Shown here: piece by piece, positions 31,554 through 44,653 of the stretch | Numbering within the stretch: position 1 is the stretch's first letter | Layout of the letters: every line of letters begins with the position of its first letter | Origin: Cedecea colo | Lineage (GTDB): Bacteria > Pseudomonadota > Gammaproteobacteria > Enterobacterales > Enterobacteriaceae | DNA: 64,000 nucleotides | Reading direction: 5' to 3' | Assembly: GCF_011808225.1 (NCBI RefSeq) | Contig: NZ_SOYS01000012.1 | Coordinates: 59,132 to 123,131, forward strand | The notes under the pieces: generated by a model | What the model was told of the DNA's origin: nothing | Databases searched by the model: none | What the model saw: only the letters and a program-made list of their open reading frames with translations | Made by a program: the position numbers and the translations under genes

Positions 31554-32552
31554 TTACGCCGTGAGGGACGCAGGAACGTCATCCGCCGGGAATTTCACCC
31601 CGGTTTGCGCACGGATTTCTGTGGCTAACGCAGAGGTAATGCGCGACGTGACCAGCCCCGGATGATTCACCTCGTTGTCCGCCACCAGGCGAGCAAAGGT
31701 TTCGGCTTCATACAGCATGGTATTGATATGCTGCGGCAGGGAGAGATCCTGCGGCTTGCCGCCGCGCGGCACAAAGGTGATGCGCTGGCATTCAGAAATC
31801 TTCTCAATAACTAAACTACCCGCTTCGCCCTGGATCTCGCTTGGAATCACCGAATCACTTACTTTCGAGTGCAGCAGATTTACGTCGAAATCGCCGTAGT
31901 TCATCTGCACGGAACCGTGGGCATCCACACCGCTTTCCAGCAGGCTGGCCGTGGCATGTACAGAATGCGGCTGGCCCCACAGCGCCACGGCTGACGCCAG
32001 GGTATAGAAACCGATATCCATAATTGAGCCGTTGGACCAGGCCGGATTAAAGGTATTTGGGTTTTCACCGTCCAGATAGCGCTGATAGCGTGAGGAATAC
32101 TGGCAGTAGTTGAGCAGCACCTTGCGGATCTTGCCGACCTTCGGCAGCGCCTGTTGCAGAGCGATAAAATTCGGCAGGCTCGCGGTTTTAAACGCTTCGA
32201 ACAGTACCACCTGGTTTTCGCGCGCGCAGGCGATGGCGGCCTCCACTTCACGAATATTAGAAGCAAGCGGCTTCTCGCAAATTACATGCTTCTTATGACG
32301 CAAAAACAGCAGGCTTTGCGGCGCATGCAGGGCGTTCGGACTGGCGATATAAACCGCGTCAATCGCCTCGCTCTTTGCCATCGCGTCAAGATCGGTAAAC
32401 AGATGCTCAACCGGATAATCGTTGGCAAAGGTCTGCGCCTGCTCAAGGGTGCGGGAATAGATCGCGGTGAGTTTAAAGCGGCCGCTTTCGTGGGCGGCAT
32501 CGACGAACTGACGGGTGATCCAGTTAGTTCCAACCACAGCAATACGTATCAT
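31554..32552 (-). CDS. ygjR: Gfo/Idh/MocA-family oxidoreductase YgjR
   Basis: NAD(P)-dependent oxidoreductase of the Gfo/Idh/MocA family. N-terminal Rossmann fold (IAVVGTNWITRQFVDAA) and the family motif CEKPLASN with the catalytic-type Lys. 332 residues, similar to E. coli YgjR. Substrate not known. Confidence 0.92.
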   Translation of the reverse strand: MIRIAVVGTNWITRQFVDAAHESGRFKLTAIYSRTLEQAQTFANDYPVEHLFTDLDAMAKSEAIDAVYIASPNALHAPQSLLFLRHKKHVICEKPLASNIREVEAAIACARENQVVLFEAFKTASLPNFIALQQALPKVGKIRKVLLNYCQYSSRYQRYLDGENPNTFNPAWSNGSIMDIGFYTLASAVALWGQPHSVHATASLLESGVDAHGSVQMNYGDFDVNLLHSKVSDSVIPSEIQGEAGSLVIEKISECQRITFVPRGGKPQDLSLPQHINTMLYEAETFARLVADNEVNHPGLVTSRITSALATEIRAQTGVKFPADDVPASLTA

Positions 32553-32621
32553 AGACGGTCATCTCTCCGTTTTAGCTGGCGGGTGGCGCACTGCTTACCC
32601 GTCCTACATTTATGCAAATCA

Positions 32622-32646
32622 GGATGGATAAGCGCAAGCGCCATCC
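32622..32646. repeat. REP-like palindrome
   Basis: GGATGG ... CCATCC arms around ATAAGCGCAAGCG; the same motif with variation recurs at 39928-39953, near 36580 and near 41130, all in intergenic DNA. Fits enterobacterial REP elements. Confidence 0.65.
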
Positions 32647-32655
32647 ACCATTGTG

Positions 32656-33156
32656 TTATGCCGATCCTTTTAACGCCAGCTGCGTCAGCCACAGACGCGT
32701 ATCAAATTCGAGCTGGTGATACTGCGGTTCCATATGGCAGCACAGCGAATAAAACGCCTTGTTGTGATCTTTCTCTTTCAGGTGGGCCAGCTCATGCACC
32801 ACGATCATGCGCAGAAAGGCTTCGGGCGCGGATTTGAAAACTGTCGCCACGCGAATCTCTGCTTTTGCCTTGAGCTTGCCGCCCTGCACGCGGGAAATCG
32901 CCGTATGCAGCCCCAGCGCGTTATTCAGCACGTGAATTTTATTGTCATAAGCTACTTTGTTAACGGGCGGCGCGTTGCGCAGATACTGACTTTTCAGATC
33001 CTGCGTGTAGGCGTAAAGCGCTTTATCCGTCGCGACGTTATGGGCATCGGGATAACGTTTTTGCAGCACTTCGCCAAGGCGCTGTTCGGCAATCAGCGTA
33101 CGAACCTGGGAGAGCAAATGCTCGGGATAGCCGTTTAAGTAAATCAGTTCGCTCAT
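32656..33156 (-). CDS. ygjP: YgjP-family metal-dependent hydrolase
   Basis: DUF45/WLM-like metallohydrolase; E. coli YgjP has been reported as a UTP pyrophosphatase. The zinc site [18 protein letters not shown] (HExxH-like HELAH plus a third His) is visible near residue 115. 166 residues. Divergent from rlmG. Confidence 0.9.
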   Translation of the reverse strand: MSELIYLNGYPEHLLSQVRTLIAEQRLGEVLQKRYPDAHNVATDKALYAYTQDLKSQYLRNAPPVNKVAYDNKIHVLNNALGLHTAISRVQGGKLKAKAEIRVATVFKSAPEAFLRMIVVHELAHLKEKDHNKAFYSLCCHMEPQYHQLEFDTRLWLTQLALKGSA

Positions 33157-33240
33157 TCATACGCTCTTGAGAAGGAAAAAAGGTATACTCACGCCCCCCG
33201 TTCGGGGATAACGCAAAAATTTTACCATCCAGGAGGGCCG

Positions 33241-36443
<3,203 letters not shown>

Positions 36444-36519
36444 TTAGCTACATCCTGGCGCAATGGGAAAAGGAGATTGACTGATTGTGATGGGATTCAA
36501 AGAACTGTGTGCCGGGAAG

Positions 36520-36612
36520 AGGAGATATAGTCGTAGGACGAATAAGCCTGCGTCATCCGCCTGCTTTCAATGTGCAGTTGGTGGATGGCGCCGTGCTTCC
36601 GCCCTACCAAAA
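36520..36612. repeat. REP/BIME-like intergenic element
   Basis: Between fadH and yjgR are two oppositely oriented segments (GTAGGACGAATAAGCCTGCG... and ...GGTGGATGGCGCCGTGC) resembling the other REP-like palindromes of this window. The rest of the 247-bp gap holds no gene. Confidence 0.5.
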
Positions 36613-36639
36613 TGAGGGGAATGGCCGGGGTAAGAGTAA

Positions 36640-38142
36640 TTAACGTCTGCGACCGCCCATAATACTCCCCAGCACGCCGCGAATAATCTGCCTGGTCACC
36701 TGCCGGGCTGCGCTCTTCGCCATTGTCTGCACCACGCCGTCTTTCTTGCCGCCGCGCGGCCCGGTGGTGCCAAACAGAATATCTTTCAGGCCACCAAGGA
36801 TGCCGCTGTCCACCGCGACCGCGTTGCCTTTAGCCGGGGGCGCATTCTGCTGTTCGCCCGCCGTCTGCACGCCTTTTTGCAGCCGTTCATAGGTGGACTC
36901 GCGATCCACTGCCTCATCGTATTTGCCATACAGCGGAGAATGATTCAGCAGGCCGTTGCGCTCATCGTCTGTTAACGGCCCCATGCGTGAACAGGGCGCA
37001 ATTACCATCACACGCTCCACGACAGACGGGCTGCCTTTCTCGTCAAGAAAAGAGACCAGCGCCTCGCCGGTGCCAAGCTCCTGAATCGCCTTTTCGGTAT
37101 CAAACGCCGGATTAGCGCGCATGGTTTGCGCGGCAGTTTTCACCGCCTTCTGATCTTTTGGCGTAAAGGCGCGTAACGCGTGCTGAACGCGGTTGCCCAA
37201 CTGCCCCAGAACGGTATCGGGAACATCCGACGGATTCTGGGAAACGAAATAAACCCCAACGCCTTTGGAACGGATAAGGCGAATCACCTGCTCGATTTTA
37301 TCCAGCAGCACCTGCGGGGCATCGTTAAACAGCAGGTGCGCCTCATCAAAGAAAAACACCAGCTTTGGTTTATCCAGATCGCCCGCTTCCGGAAGCTGTT
37401 CGTACACTTCTGAAAGCATCCACAGCAGGCTTGCGGCGTAAAGCTTAGGCATCTGGTAGAGCTTTTCCGCCGAGAGAATATTGATGATACCTTTGCCGTC
37501 GGCGCTGGTGCGCAGCCAGTCTTTAATATCCAGCATCGGCTCACCAAAGAAATGTTCCGCACCCTGCTGTTCAAGCTGCAACAGCCCGCGCTGAATGGTG
37601 CCCACGGAGGCGCTGCTGATATTGCCGTACTGGTTCTGGAAGGACTTCGCGTTATCGCCGATATACTGCGTGGCGGCGCGCAGATCTTTAAAATCGAGCA
37701 GCAGCAGGCCCTGGTCATCAGCAATGCGGAAGATGATTTGCAGCACGCCGGACTGCACCTCGTTGAGGTTCAATAATCGGGAAAACAGCAGCGGCCCGAG
37801 ATCTGATACGGTGGCCCGCACCGGGTGGCCCTTCTCGCCAAAGATATCCCACAGCACCACCGGATTACCGTGCGGCGACCAGTCCGTCACGCCGATTTTT
37901 GTAAGCCTTGCGAGCAACTTTTCTGACTGCGCGCCTGCTTCGGCCACGCCGGTTAAATCGCCTTTCACATCGGCCATAAATACCGGCACGCCGATTGCTG
38001 AGAAGGATTCGGCCAGTTTTTGCAGCGTGACCGTTTTGCCGGTGCCCGTCGCACCGGTAATCAGTCCGTGGCGGTTTGCCATCTCAGGCAATAAATGACG
38101 TTCTTTATCGATAGTTCTGGCAATCAGCAGCGGCGCGGTCAT
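36640..38142 (-). CDS. yjgR: DUF853/HerA-type ATPase YjgR
   Basis: 500-residue protein of the helicase HerA-like (DUF853) family. Walker [19 protein letters not shown] near residue 30, Walker [17 protein letters not shown], and an Arg-rich C-terminus. Role unknown; the family resembles DNA-translocating ATPases. In E. coli K-12 it borders the idn operon near leuX; here a dihydroxyacetone kinase gene takes the place of idn. Confidence 0.93.
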   Translation of the reverse strand: MTAPLLIARTIDKERHLLPEMANRHGLITGATGTGKTVTLQKLAESFSAIGVPVFMADVKGDLTGVAEAGAQSEKLLARLTKIGVTDWSPHGNPVVLWDIFGEKGHPVRATVSDLGPLLFSRLLNLNEVQSGVLQIIFRIADDQGLLLLDFKDLRAATQYIGDNAKSFQNQYGNISSASVGTIQRGLLQLEQQGAEHFFGEPMLDIKDWLRTSADGKGIINILSAEKLYQMPKLYAASLLWMLSEVYEQLPEAGDLDKPKLVFFFDEAHLLFNDAPQVLLDKIEQVIRLIRSKGVGVYFVSQNPSDVPDTVLGQLGNRVQHALRAFTPKDQKAVKTAAQTMRANPAFDTEKAIQELGTGEALVSFLDEKGSPSVVERVMVIAPCSRMGPLTDDERNGLLNHSPLYGKYDEAVDRESTYERLQKGVQTAGEQQNAPPAKGNAVAVDSGILGGLKDILFGTTGPRGGKKDGVVQTMAKSAARQVTRQIIRGVLGSIMGGRRR

Positions 38143-38277
38143 GATTGGTTCCCTGGGGCGACATTTCCATAATCATAGCAATCTCATAGAGAACGTCATT
38201 AGCACCTTCCCAGGTTTGCGGCAGGCCTCGCAACAGAGTCTATGCTTTTCATACGACTTACAAAAATTCAGGAAACT

Positions 38278-39927
38278 ATGTCCAGATTCTTCTTTAATGA
38301 CCGCCAGCAACTGGTCAACGATGCCATAGAAGGCGTTATTATCAGCTCCCGCTACCGCAATCTGACGCGCCTTGAGATAGATCCCGCCATCCGCGTAGTG
38401 GTGCGTAACGACTGGGATAAAAGCAAAGTCGCGATTATTTCCGGCGGTGGCTCAGGCCACGAACCCGCGCACGTAGGTTTTGTGGGAAGAGGTATGCTCA
38501 CCGCCGCCGTGTGTGGCGACCTGTTCGCCTCGCCAAGCGTGGATGCGGTGCTGAACGCCATCGTGGCCGTAACCGGCGACCGCGGCTGCCTGTTGATTGT
38601 GAAAAACTACACGGGCGATCGCCTGAACTTCGGCCTCGCCGCGGAAAAAGCCAAAAAACACGGCCTGAAGGTTGAGATGGTGATCGTCGGCGACGACATC
38701 TCCCTGCCGGATAACAAACAGCCGCGTGGCATCGCCGGAACGGCGCTGGTGCACAAAATTGCGGGCTTTGCCGCAGAACAGGGGAAATCCCTGAGCGATG
38801 TAAAAGAGATTGCGCAGCAGGCCTGCGACAGCGTGGCCAGCATGGGCGTGGCGATGCAGACCTGCAACCTGCCGGGCAGCGTTGACGAAGAAGGGCGCAT
38901 TAAAGGCGGCCACGTCGAGCTGGGGCTGGGCATTCACGGCGAGCCGGGCGCCAGCACCATCGATACGCAGAACAGCAAGGAAATTATTGCCACGCTGGTA
39001 AAACACCTGCGTCAAAAAACCGGCGCAAATGCAAAGCTTGCGGTGCTGATCAACAACCTCGGCGGCGTGTCGTCGCTGGAAATGGCGCTGCTGACCAGAG
39101 AGCTGGCGCATTCCGCTCTTAAAGATCAGCTTGCGTATCTTATCGGCCCCGCGCCGCTGGTGAGCGCACTGGATATGAAAGGTTTCTCGCTCTCTGCCAT
39201 TGCCCTGAATGAGAACTTTATCAAAGCGTTGCTGGCCGATGTGGAAACCGCAGGCTGGCAACCGATGGTGAAACACCTGGCGATGCCAATGCAAAAACAT
39301 AGTTTGCTGCGTCGTGAAGTGGAAATAACGCCGTCTGACAACGCTGCCGTCAAAGCGCTGGTGGCTAGCGTGACCAAAACGCTTATCGGCCAGGAAAATC
39401 ACCTTAACGCGCTGGATGCGAAAGTGGGCGACGGCGATACCGGCTCCACGTTCGCCGAAGGAGCGCGAGATATTGCGCAGCTAAACGAGCAGGGCGAACT
39501 GCCGCTGAACGATGCGGCAGCCCTGCTGGAGCTGGTGGGCGACAGGCTGGCAACGGTGATGGGCGGCTCAAGCGGCGTGCTGATGTCCATCTTTTTTACC
39601 GCCGCTGGGCAAAAGGTAGGTGAGAAAAAGCCGTTGCCGGAAGCATTACTCTTTGGCCTTGAGCAGATGAAACGCTACGGCGGCGCGGATCTGGGCGACA
39701 GAACGCTTATCGATGCATTGCAACCCGCGTTGGAAGCACTGAAGAATACAGACCTGCAAGCCGCAGCGAAAGCTGCGCAGGAAGGCGCAGACGCAACGGC
39801 GAAAATGCAAAAGGCCAACGCGGGGCGCTCGTCCTATGTGAACAGCGGCAACCTGGACGGCGTAAAAGACCCGGGCGCGGTGGCCGTGGCCGAGGTGTTT
39901 GCAGACCTGGTGAAATCTGTGGCGTAG
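38278..39927 (+). CDS. dhaK: ATP-dependent dihydroxyacetone kinase (DhaK-DhaL fusion)
   Basis: Single-chain dihydroxyacetone kinase like that of Citrobacter freundii (549 residues). DhaK half: IISGGGSGHEPAHVGF (His61) and LGLGIHGEPGAS, whose His220 forms the covalent hemiaminal with substrate. DhaL half: HLNALDAKVGDGDTGSTFAEGA with the Asp residues binding Mg-ATP, then GERLATVMGGSSGVL-like loop. Start 38278 (MSRFFFNDRQQLV) by family alignment. No glycerol dehydrogenase or dha regulator is adjacent, so it stands alone here. Confidence 0.95.
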   Translation: MSRFFFNDRQQLVNDAIEGVIISSRYRNLTRLEIDPAIRVVVRNDWDKSKVAIISGGGSGHEPAHVGFVGRGMLTAAVCGDLFASPSVDAVLNAIVAVTGDRGCLLIVKNYTGDRLNFGLAAEKAKKHGLKVEMVIVGDDISLPDNKQPRGIAGTALVHKIAGFAAEQGKSLSDVKEIAQQACDSVASMGVAMQTCNLPGSVDEEGRIKGGHVELGLGIHGEPGASTIDTQNSKEIIATLVKHLRQKTGANAKLAVLINNLGGVSSLEMALLTRELAHSALKDQLAYLIGPAPLVSALDMKGFSLSAIALNENFIKALLADVETAGWQPMVKHLAMPMQKHSLLRREVEITPSDNAAVKALVASVTKTLIGQENHLNALDAKVGDGDTGSTFAEGARDIAQLNEQGELPLNDAAALLELVGDRLATVMGGSSGVLMSIFFTAAGQKVGEKKPLPEALLFGLEQMKRYGGADLGDRTLIDALQPALEALKNTDLQAAAKAAQEGADATAKMQKANAGRSSYVNSGNLDGVKDPGAVAVAEVFADLVKSVA

Positions 39928-39953
39928 GTCGGATAAGCGCAGCGCCATCCGAC
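39928..39953. repeat. REP-like palindrome after dhaK
   Basis: GTCGGAT ... ATCCGAC arms around AAGCGCAGCGCC, directly after the dhaK stop. Same type as the element at 32622. Confidence 0.7.
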
Positions 39954-39982
39954 GCCTTAAGCCATCCGGCACTCAAAACGTA

Positions 39983-40007
39983 AAGGCTCCGAAACGGAGC
40001 CTTTTTT
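39983..40007. terminator. Bidirectional terminator dhaK/ahr
   Basis: AAGGCTCCG-aaa-CGGAGCCTTTTTT between convergent genes; T-run on the plus strand. Confidence 0.88.
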
Positions 40008-40010
40008 ACA

Positions 40011-41030
40011 TCAAAAATCTGCTTTCAGTACCACACGGTAACGGGCCTTGCCGTCGCGCACGTGCTGGATAGCCTCGTTGATTTTCGACATCGGATACAG
40101 CTCGGTTTGCGGCGCTACTTTTGCACGCCCGGCCAGCTTCATCAGCGTGCGCAGCTCGTGCGGGGAACCCGTAGCCGAACCGGTAATACTACGGTCGCCG
40201 GCAATCAGCTTGAACGCCGGAACGGCGAACGGCTTCATCACCGCGCCGACGGTGTGGAACTTGCCGCCGTAAGCCAGCGCCTCGAAGTACGGCAGCCAGT
40301 CCAAATCGACGTTGACGGTATTAATGATGAGATCGAACTGCCCGGCGAGCGCCGTCAGCGCCTGCGGGTCGCGGCTGTTGACCACCTTATCCGCGCCCAT
40401 CTTGAGAATTTCTTGTTCTTTAGAAGGGTTAGAGCTGAACGCCGTCACCTCGCAGCCCATGGCGTGCAGCAGCTTGATGGCGATATGCCCGAGCCCGCCA
40501 ATACCGATCACGCCCACGCGGCTGGTGGCCGTAATATGGTGCATCAGCAGCGGTTTAAACACCGTGATACCGCCGCACAGCAGCGGGCCGGCGGATTCGA
40601 TATCGATGGATTCCGGCAGCGGAATAACCCATTGCCAGTCGGCACGAATTTTATCGGCAAAGCCGCCGCGATTGATAATGGTCGGCACGCTGCCTTCCTG
40701 ACAGTTCACCTGGCTGCCGCTGATACAGGCATCGCAGTGGCCGCAGCTACGTGCCGTCCAGCCGATGCCCACGCGCTGCCCGACCTTCAGCCCTTTGTTT
40801 TGCGCCGCGCTGCCAAGCGCATGCACGCGGCCAACCACCTCGTGCCCCGGCACCAGCGGATATTGCGAGAAGCCCCATTCGTTGTCGATCATCGACAGGT
40901 CGGAATGGCAGATACCGCAGTATTCGACTTTGACCTCAACGTCCTCCGGCAGCAGTTCGCCCGCGTCGTATTCATAAAGCTCAAGCTCTGCACCGGCCTG
41001 TGGCGCGGCGTAACTTTTTATTATGGACAT
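40011..41030 (-). CDS. ahr: NADPH-dependent aldehyde reductase Ahr (YjgB)
   Basis: Zinc-dependent medium-chain alcohol dehydrogenase that reduces a broad range of aldehydes with NADPH. Catalytic zinc ligands in YCGICHSDL and GHEVVGRV, structural zinc Cys cluster in [16 protein letters not shown], and Rossmann motif [17 protein letters not shown]. 339 residues and nearly identical to E. coli YjgB. In E. coli it is the gene preceding leuX. Confidence 0.95.
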   Translation of the reverse strand: MSIIKSYAAPQAGAELELYEYDAGELLPEDVEVKVEYCGICHSDLSMIDNEWGFSQYPLVPGHEVVGRVHALGSAAQNKGLKVGQRVGIGWTARSCGHCDACISGSQVNCQEGSVPTIINRGGFADKIRADWQWVIPLPESIDIESAGPLLCGGITVFKPLLMHHITATSRVGVIGIGGLGHIAIKLLHAMGCEVTAFSSNPSKEQEILKMGADKVVNSRDPQALTALAGQFDLIINTVNVDLDWLPYFEALAYGGKFHTVGAVMKPFAVPAFKLIAGDRSITGSATGSPHELRTLMKLAGRAKVAPQTELYPMSKINEAIQHVRDGKARYRVVLKADF

Positions 41031-41157
41031 GTGTTTCCCTCGTGTTGGCTCCGTCAGGAAGTGTAGAGCATGGACGATGCGAGGATGGTGTGCGAGATGT
41101 GCTTTTTGGGGAAGGCGGAGTGGAGAAGGGAAGCGCCATCCACCGTGAAAGGCGTAA

Positions 41158-41736
41158 CTATCTTTTATTCAGCACAGCGTTCAGCCACATCTCATCCCGC
41201 CCGGGGCGGTTATCCTCGGTCGTCCAGAGTTCAGTGATTTTTATCTCCGGCACGCATTGCAGCAAGGCCTTAAAGCTCGCCTCATTCATATCGGTAAACC
41301 GACGCCCGTCCTTCTCACGTTCGCCATCGCCATACTTAAAAGATACATACCAGACGCCGCCGGGCTTAAGAGCTTGAGCTAGTTTTTGCATTACTGCGGG
41401 CAGATCGGACGCAGGCACATGAAGCAGGGATGCGCAGCACCAGATGCCGTCGTATTTTTGCCGTGCGGTCACATCAGAAAACGTCATTTGTTCAACCGGC
41501 AGGCCGGTATGTTTCCGTGCCAGCGCAACCATTTCAGAAGAGACATCGAATGCCTCAACCTGATAGCCGTTCTCATGGAACGCTTTGCTGTCGCGCCCGG
41601 AGCCACAGCCCGCATCAAGCACGTACGCTCCGGGCGAGAGGTGCCGGGTAAAGGATTCGTACAGCGAGGACATATCGACGTTAACCGTGCCGTCGAAAAA
41701 GGTCTGTGCGTTTTGCTGGTAATAGTCGTTAGTCAT
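41158..41736 (-). CDS. Class I SAM-dependent methyltransferase
   Basis: 192-residue stand-alone Rossmann methyltransferase. SAM-binding motif I is [15 protein letters not shown], followed by the acidic motif [15 protein letters not shown]; no target-recognition or DNA-methyltransferase NPPY/DPPY motif, so a small-molecule or protein substrate is more likely than DNA. TehB/UbiE-like fold. Its ATG overlaps the stop of the ancestral frame of the upstream HNH gene (TGATG), so the two were coupled. Confidence 0.85.
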   Translation of the reverse strand: MTNDYYQQNAQTFFDGTVNVDMSSLYESFTRHLSPGAYVLDAGCGSGRDSKAFHENGYQVEAFDVSSEMVALARKHTGLPVEQMTFSDVTARQKYDGIWCCASLLHVPASDLPAVMQKLAQALKPGGVWYVSFKYGDGEREKDGRRFTDMNEASFKALLQCVPEIKITELWTTEDNRPGRDEMWLNAVLNKR

Positions 41737-42748
41737 CAGAATATTGCCTCTCCTTCGGCCTGAGGTTCCCAGGTATGGAACAGCCGTAGCTTGGCAGCGT
41801 TCCAGTTATCAATAAGGAAATTCCTGCGCTGTTCAGGCTGCTTGCCCGTTTGATTGACGATGGTTCATGCAGCGGAAGTTTACTCTGAATAAAGTATTCA
41901 TTGCGTGCGTGAAGCCGCGCCAGCAGCTTCGTTCCCGGCAAACGAGCGAACTTGCCCGCCTCGCCGCGATTACAACACTGGCACGCCAGCACCAGGTTCC
42001 AGACGCCGTTGATATTCGGCACTTTATCCCGTGCAATCCAGGGAATAAAGTGGTCCACGTCCGCCAGCTCGCTATCTCCCGGCGTGAGGCTGATGGGCCT
42101 GAAGCAGTAAAAGCAGCGCCCTTTCTGATAGCCATTAAGGCTGTCGCGACAGCTGGTGATATTTACCCGCCGCGCATTGACCCGGCTATACAGCAGTTGA
42201 TCATTCGCGTCGAATTCGACGTTGAGAAGATGGCGGGAAATACCCATCGTCCATGCCTGCTCAACCAGGTTCCAGCGCGCGGTAGTTTCAAATGCCAGAT
42301 TCTGATACTGCTGCCGTTCGCCCAGATGGTAGAAGTTTTCGGTTAGCCGGATGCCGTTATTCGTTTTGCGCTCATCCAGGAAAAAACGTTTCTCAATCTC
42401 TCCTGAATTCACATTGTGGAAGGCATCAATAACGTTATTAAAGCCGAGCCGCACCGTAATTTCCGTAAGCTTGCCCTGCGTGAGTTCACCGTTATTGAAC
42501 TGCACGCAGGCTTCCAGATACCTGCTGCCACGCGAGGTGATTTGTTTTGGGGCATTTAAAAGATGCTGACAGATGTGGCGACTGAAGGGCACGGCAAGCT
42601 GCTCAAGAGTAACCAGATCGCTGCCCGACTTGTCTACCTCGTAAAGAGCGTGCGCGAGAGCAAATTTGTAAGTTGCGACATTTCTTCCAAAAAGAATCAC
42701 GCCCCGCCAGTAGTTCTCAAGCGTGGGGTCCGCCTGGTAAAAATGCAT
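41736..42748 (-). pseudogene. HNH endonuclease domain protein, C-terminal frameshift
   Basis: The HNH nuclease core is visible: RCFYCFRPISLTPGDSELADVDHFIPW ... NLVLACQCCNRGEAGK split by zinc-type Cys pairs. After LPLHE (about 41866) the frame used by the open reading frame gives unrelated residues ending at 41729. The next frame encodes TIVNQTGKQPEQRRN, then an FLIDNWNAAKLRLFHTWEP-type tail, ending exactly in TGA-TG with the methyltransferase start. Restoring one A (GAACC to GAAACC) joins the two. Start 42748 has an AGGAACA ribosome-binding site. Either a recent frameshift or a base error; the nuclease core itself is intact. Confidence 0.8.
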
Positions 42749-43022
42749 ATGTGTTCCTGTTGCGGCCCGGCTCGCAGAAAGCGGCAGGTGAGTTACTAAA
42801 ACCAGTAACAGGATCACATAACAAATGAAAGATGATGTAAACCTTGAGAGGATAGATTTGGTGAATGTGTGATGCGGAGCGGAAAGCGGCAGACCAGGCG
42901 GGGCAGGGAACGAGCTGATGATGCGCTGAAATTTTCAGCACTTAGCGCGGGTTGCGAAGGGCGGCGCTTGCAAGGTGGCGTGCGACAGGTATAATCCACA
43001 ACGTTTTCCGCATACCCTTCGT

Positions 43023-43107
43023 GCCGAAGTGGCGAAATCGGTAGACGCAGTTGATTCAAAATCAACCGTAGAAATACGTGCCGGTTCGAGTCCGGCCTTC
43101 GGCACCA
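43023..43107 (+). tRNA. leuX: tRNA-Leu (anticodon CAA), leuX
   Basis: 85-base tRNA with CCA encoded; acceptor arms GCCGAAG/CTTCGGC, anticodon loop TTCAAAA (CAA), long variable arm typical of class II tRNA-Leu, and T-loop GGTTCGAGTCC. Identical in my reading to E. coli leuX, a well-known integration hotspot. The 3' end is the left attachment site of the island. Confidence 0.97.
43085..43107 (+). other. Left attachment site (attL) at the tRNA 3' end
   Basis: P4-type integrases recombine at the 3' end of tRNA genes; the integrase starts 199 bp downstream. I find no second copy of the TTCGAGTCCGGCCTTCGG core in the window, so the right end lies beyond 64000. Exact core length is inferred. Confidence 0.55.
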
Positions 43108-43121
43108 TAAGTATGTAAATG

Positions 43122-43144
43122 GACCTCAACTGAGGTCTTTTTTT
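43122..43144 (+). terminator. Terminator after leuX
   Basis: GACCTCA-ac-TGAGGTC followed by seven T, 15 bp after the tRNA. Confidence 0.9.
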
Positions 43145-43230
43145 ATGCCTAAAATCCAGTCCCCGCAAGGCTTTCCTCGCTTTTTCAGTCAACATAAGTC
43201 AACCTGATTCAATCTACATCAACTTACTGA

Positions 43231-43280
43231 TGTGGGTACATCTGCGGGTATATCCCGGTTCGATAATGTTTGTACCCACA
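43231..43280. promoter_or_regulatory. Inverted-repeat array upstream of the integrase
   Basis: TGTGGGTACA (43231-43240) and TGTACCCACA (43271-43280) are perfect inverted copies. Between them is CGGG-tatat-CCCG (about 43245-43257). Position just upstream of int suggests arm-type recombinase sites or autoregulatory sites; this is inference. Confidence 0.5.
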
Positions 43281-43305
43281 CAGAACCCTTGAAAGGATAC
43301 TCAAC

Positions 43306-44571
43306 ATGGCTCTGAGTGATGTGAAGGTTCGTTCGGCAAAACCAGAAGAAAAAGCTTATAAGCTTACTGATGGTGACGGCATGGTATTGCTGGTTCATCC
43401 TAACGGCTCAAAATACTGGCGGCTACGTTATCGCTTCGGCGGCAAAGAGAAGATGCTTGCGTTGGGCAAATATCCTGAAGTGTCATTGGCTGATGCTAGG
43501 GCACGACATGATGAAGCACGTAAGCTCATCGCTAACGATGTTGATCCCAGTGAAAATAAGAAAGTCGTCAAGGTAGAACAGGAGCAGGAAGCGATAACTT
43601 TTGAAATGGTTGCCAGAGACTGGCATGCCAGTAATCAGAAGTGGTCCGCACCGCATAGTGCTCGTGTATTGAAAAGCCTAGAGGATAATCTCTTTGCTGC
43701 CATTGGTAAGCGGAACATTGCAGAACTGAAAACGCGAGACCTACTTGTACCCATCAAAGCAGTTGAGTCATCCGGACGGCTCGAAGTCGCCGCTCGCTTA
43801 CAGCAACGAACTACCGTGATTATGCGATTTGCCGTTCAGAGCGGCTTAATCGATTATAACCCCGCGCAAGAGATTGCCGGTGCAGTTGCTACGGCGAAAA
43901 GACAGCATCGCGCAGCGCTAGAACTCAATCGCATTCCTGAATTACTTCACCGCATCGATCACTATTCTGGCAGGCCGTTAACTCGACTGGCGGTTGAACT
44001 CACTTTGTTGGTTTTCATCCGTTCAAGCGAGCTGCGTTTTGCCCGCTGGTCAGAAGTCGATTTTGAAACGGCCATGTGGACGATTCCAGGTGAGCGTGAA
44101 CCGCTGGAAGGCGTTAAACACTCTCAGCGTGGATCCAAGATGAAGACTCCACATCTTGTTCCTTTATCGCGACAAGCTCTCGCCATTTTGGAAAAGATCA
44201 AAAGCATGAGTGGAAACCGAGAGCTGATTTTCGTGGGCGATCACGATCCGCGTAAGCCGATGAGTGAGAACACGGTGAACAAGGCTCTACGAGTGATGGG
44301 CTATGACACGAAAACGGAAGTGTGCGGGCATGGTTTCAGGACGATGGCTTGTAGTTCTCTGATAGAGTCAGGATTGTGGTCGAGGGATGCTGTGGAGCGG
44401 CAGATGAGCCATCAGGAACGAAACTCTGTACGTGCGGCTTATATTCATAAGGCCGAACATTTAGGGGAACGTAGGCTAATGGTGCAATGGTGGGCGGATT
44501 ATCTGGATGCTAACCGAGAGAAAGGGGTGAGTCCTTTTGAATTTGGGAAAGGGGGGTTCTCCAGAGATTAA
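43306..44571 (+). CDS. int: P4-type tyrosine recombinase (island integrase)
   Basis: Integrates/excises the island at leuX. N-terminal DUF4102 arm-binding domain (MALSDVKVRSAKPEEKAYKL ... GKYPEVSLADARARHDEARKL), then a core-binding SAM-like domain and the catalytic domain with Arg in RSSELRFARWSEVDF, HGFR in GHGFRTMACSSLIESG, and the Tyr in RAAYIHKAEHLGERR. 421 residues from 43306. Transcribed away from leuX into the island. Confidence 0.95.
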   Translation: MALSDVKVRSAKPEEKAYKLTDGDGMVLLVHPNGSKYWRLRYRFGGKEKMLALGKYPEVSLADARARHDEARKLIANDVDPSENKKVVKVEQEQEAITFEMVARDWHASNQKWSAPHSARVLKSLEDNLFAAIGKRNIAELKTRDLLVPIKAVESSGRLEVAARLQQRTTVIMRFAVQSGLIDYNPAQEIAGAVATAKRQHRAALELNRIPELLHRIDHYSGRPLTRLAVELTLLVFIRSSELRFARWSEVDFETAMWTIPGEREPLEGVKHSQRGSKMKTPHLVPLSRQALAILEKIKSMSGNRELIFVGDHDPRKPMSENTVNKALRVMGYDTKTEVCGHGFRTMACSSLIESGLWSRDAVERQMSHQERNSVRAAYIHKAEHLGERRLMVQWWADYLDANREKGVSPFEFGKGGFSRD

Positions 44572-44620
44572 CTGGCTGAGTTGGTATGACTTTGTGATGC
44601 AGGCTTAAGTATTCCGTTAG

Positions 44621-44653
44621 GGCCTGTCAGTTTGTTGTGGCAAACTGACAGAC
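44621..44653. terminator. Strong hairpin between int and the last BREX-operon gene
   Basis: GG-c-CTGTCAGTTTG ttgtgg CAAACTGACAG-a-CC: an 11-bp perfect stem extended by two pairs across one mismatch. It lies between convergent genes int and the 44841 gene; no T-run. The remainder of 44572-44840 has no gene. Confidence 0.5.

Noticed and set aside
41158..41736. DNA methyltransferase of a restriction system
   Set aside because: Lacks NPPY/DPPY or the Cys motif of C5 enzymes; looks like a small-molecule methyltransferase.
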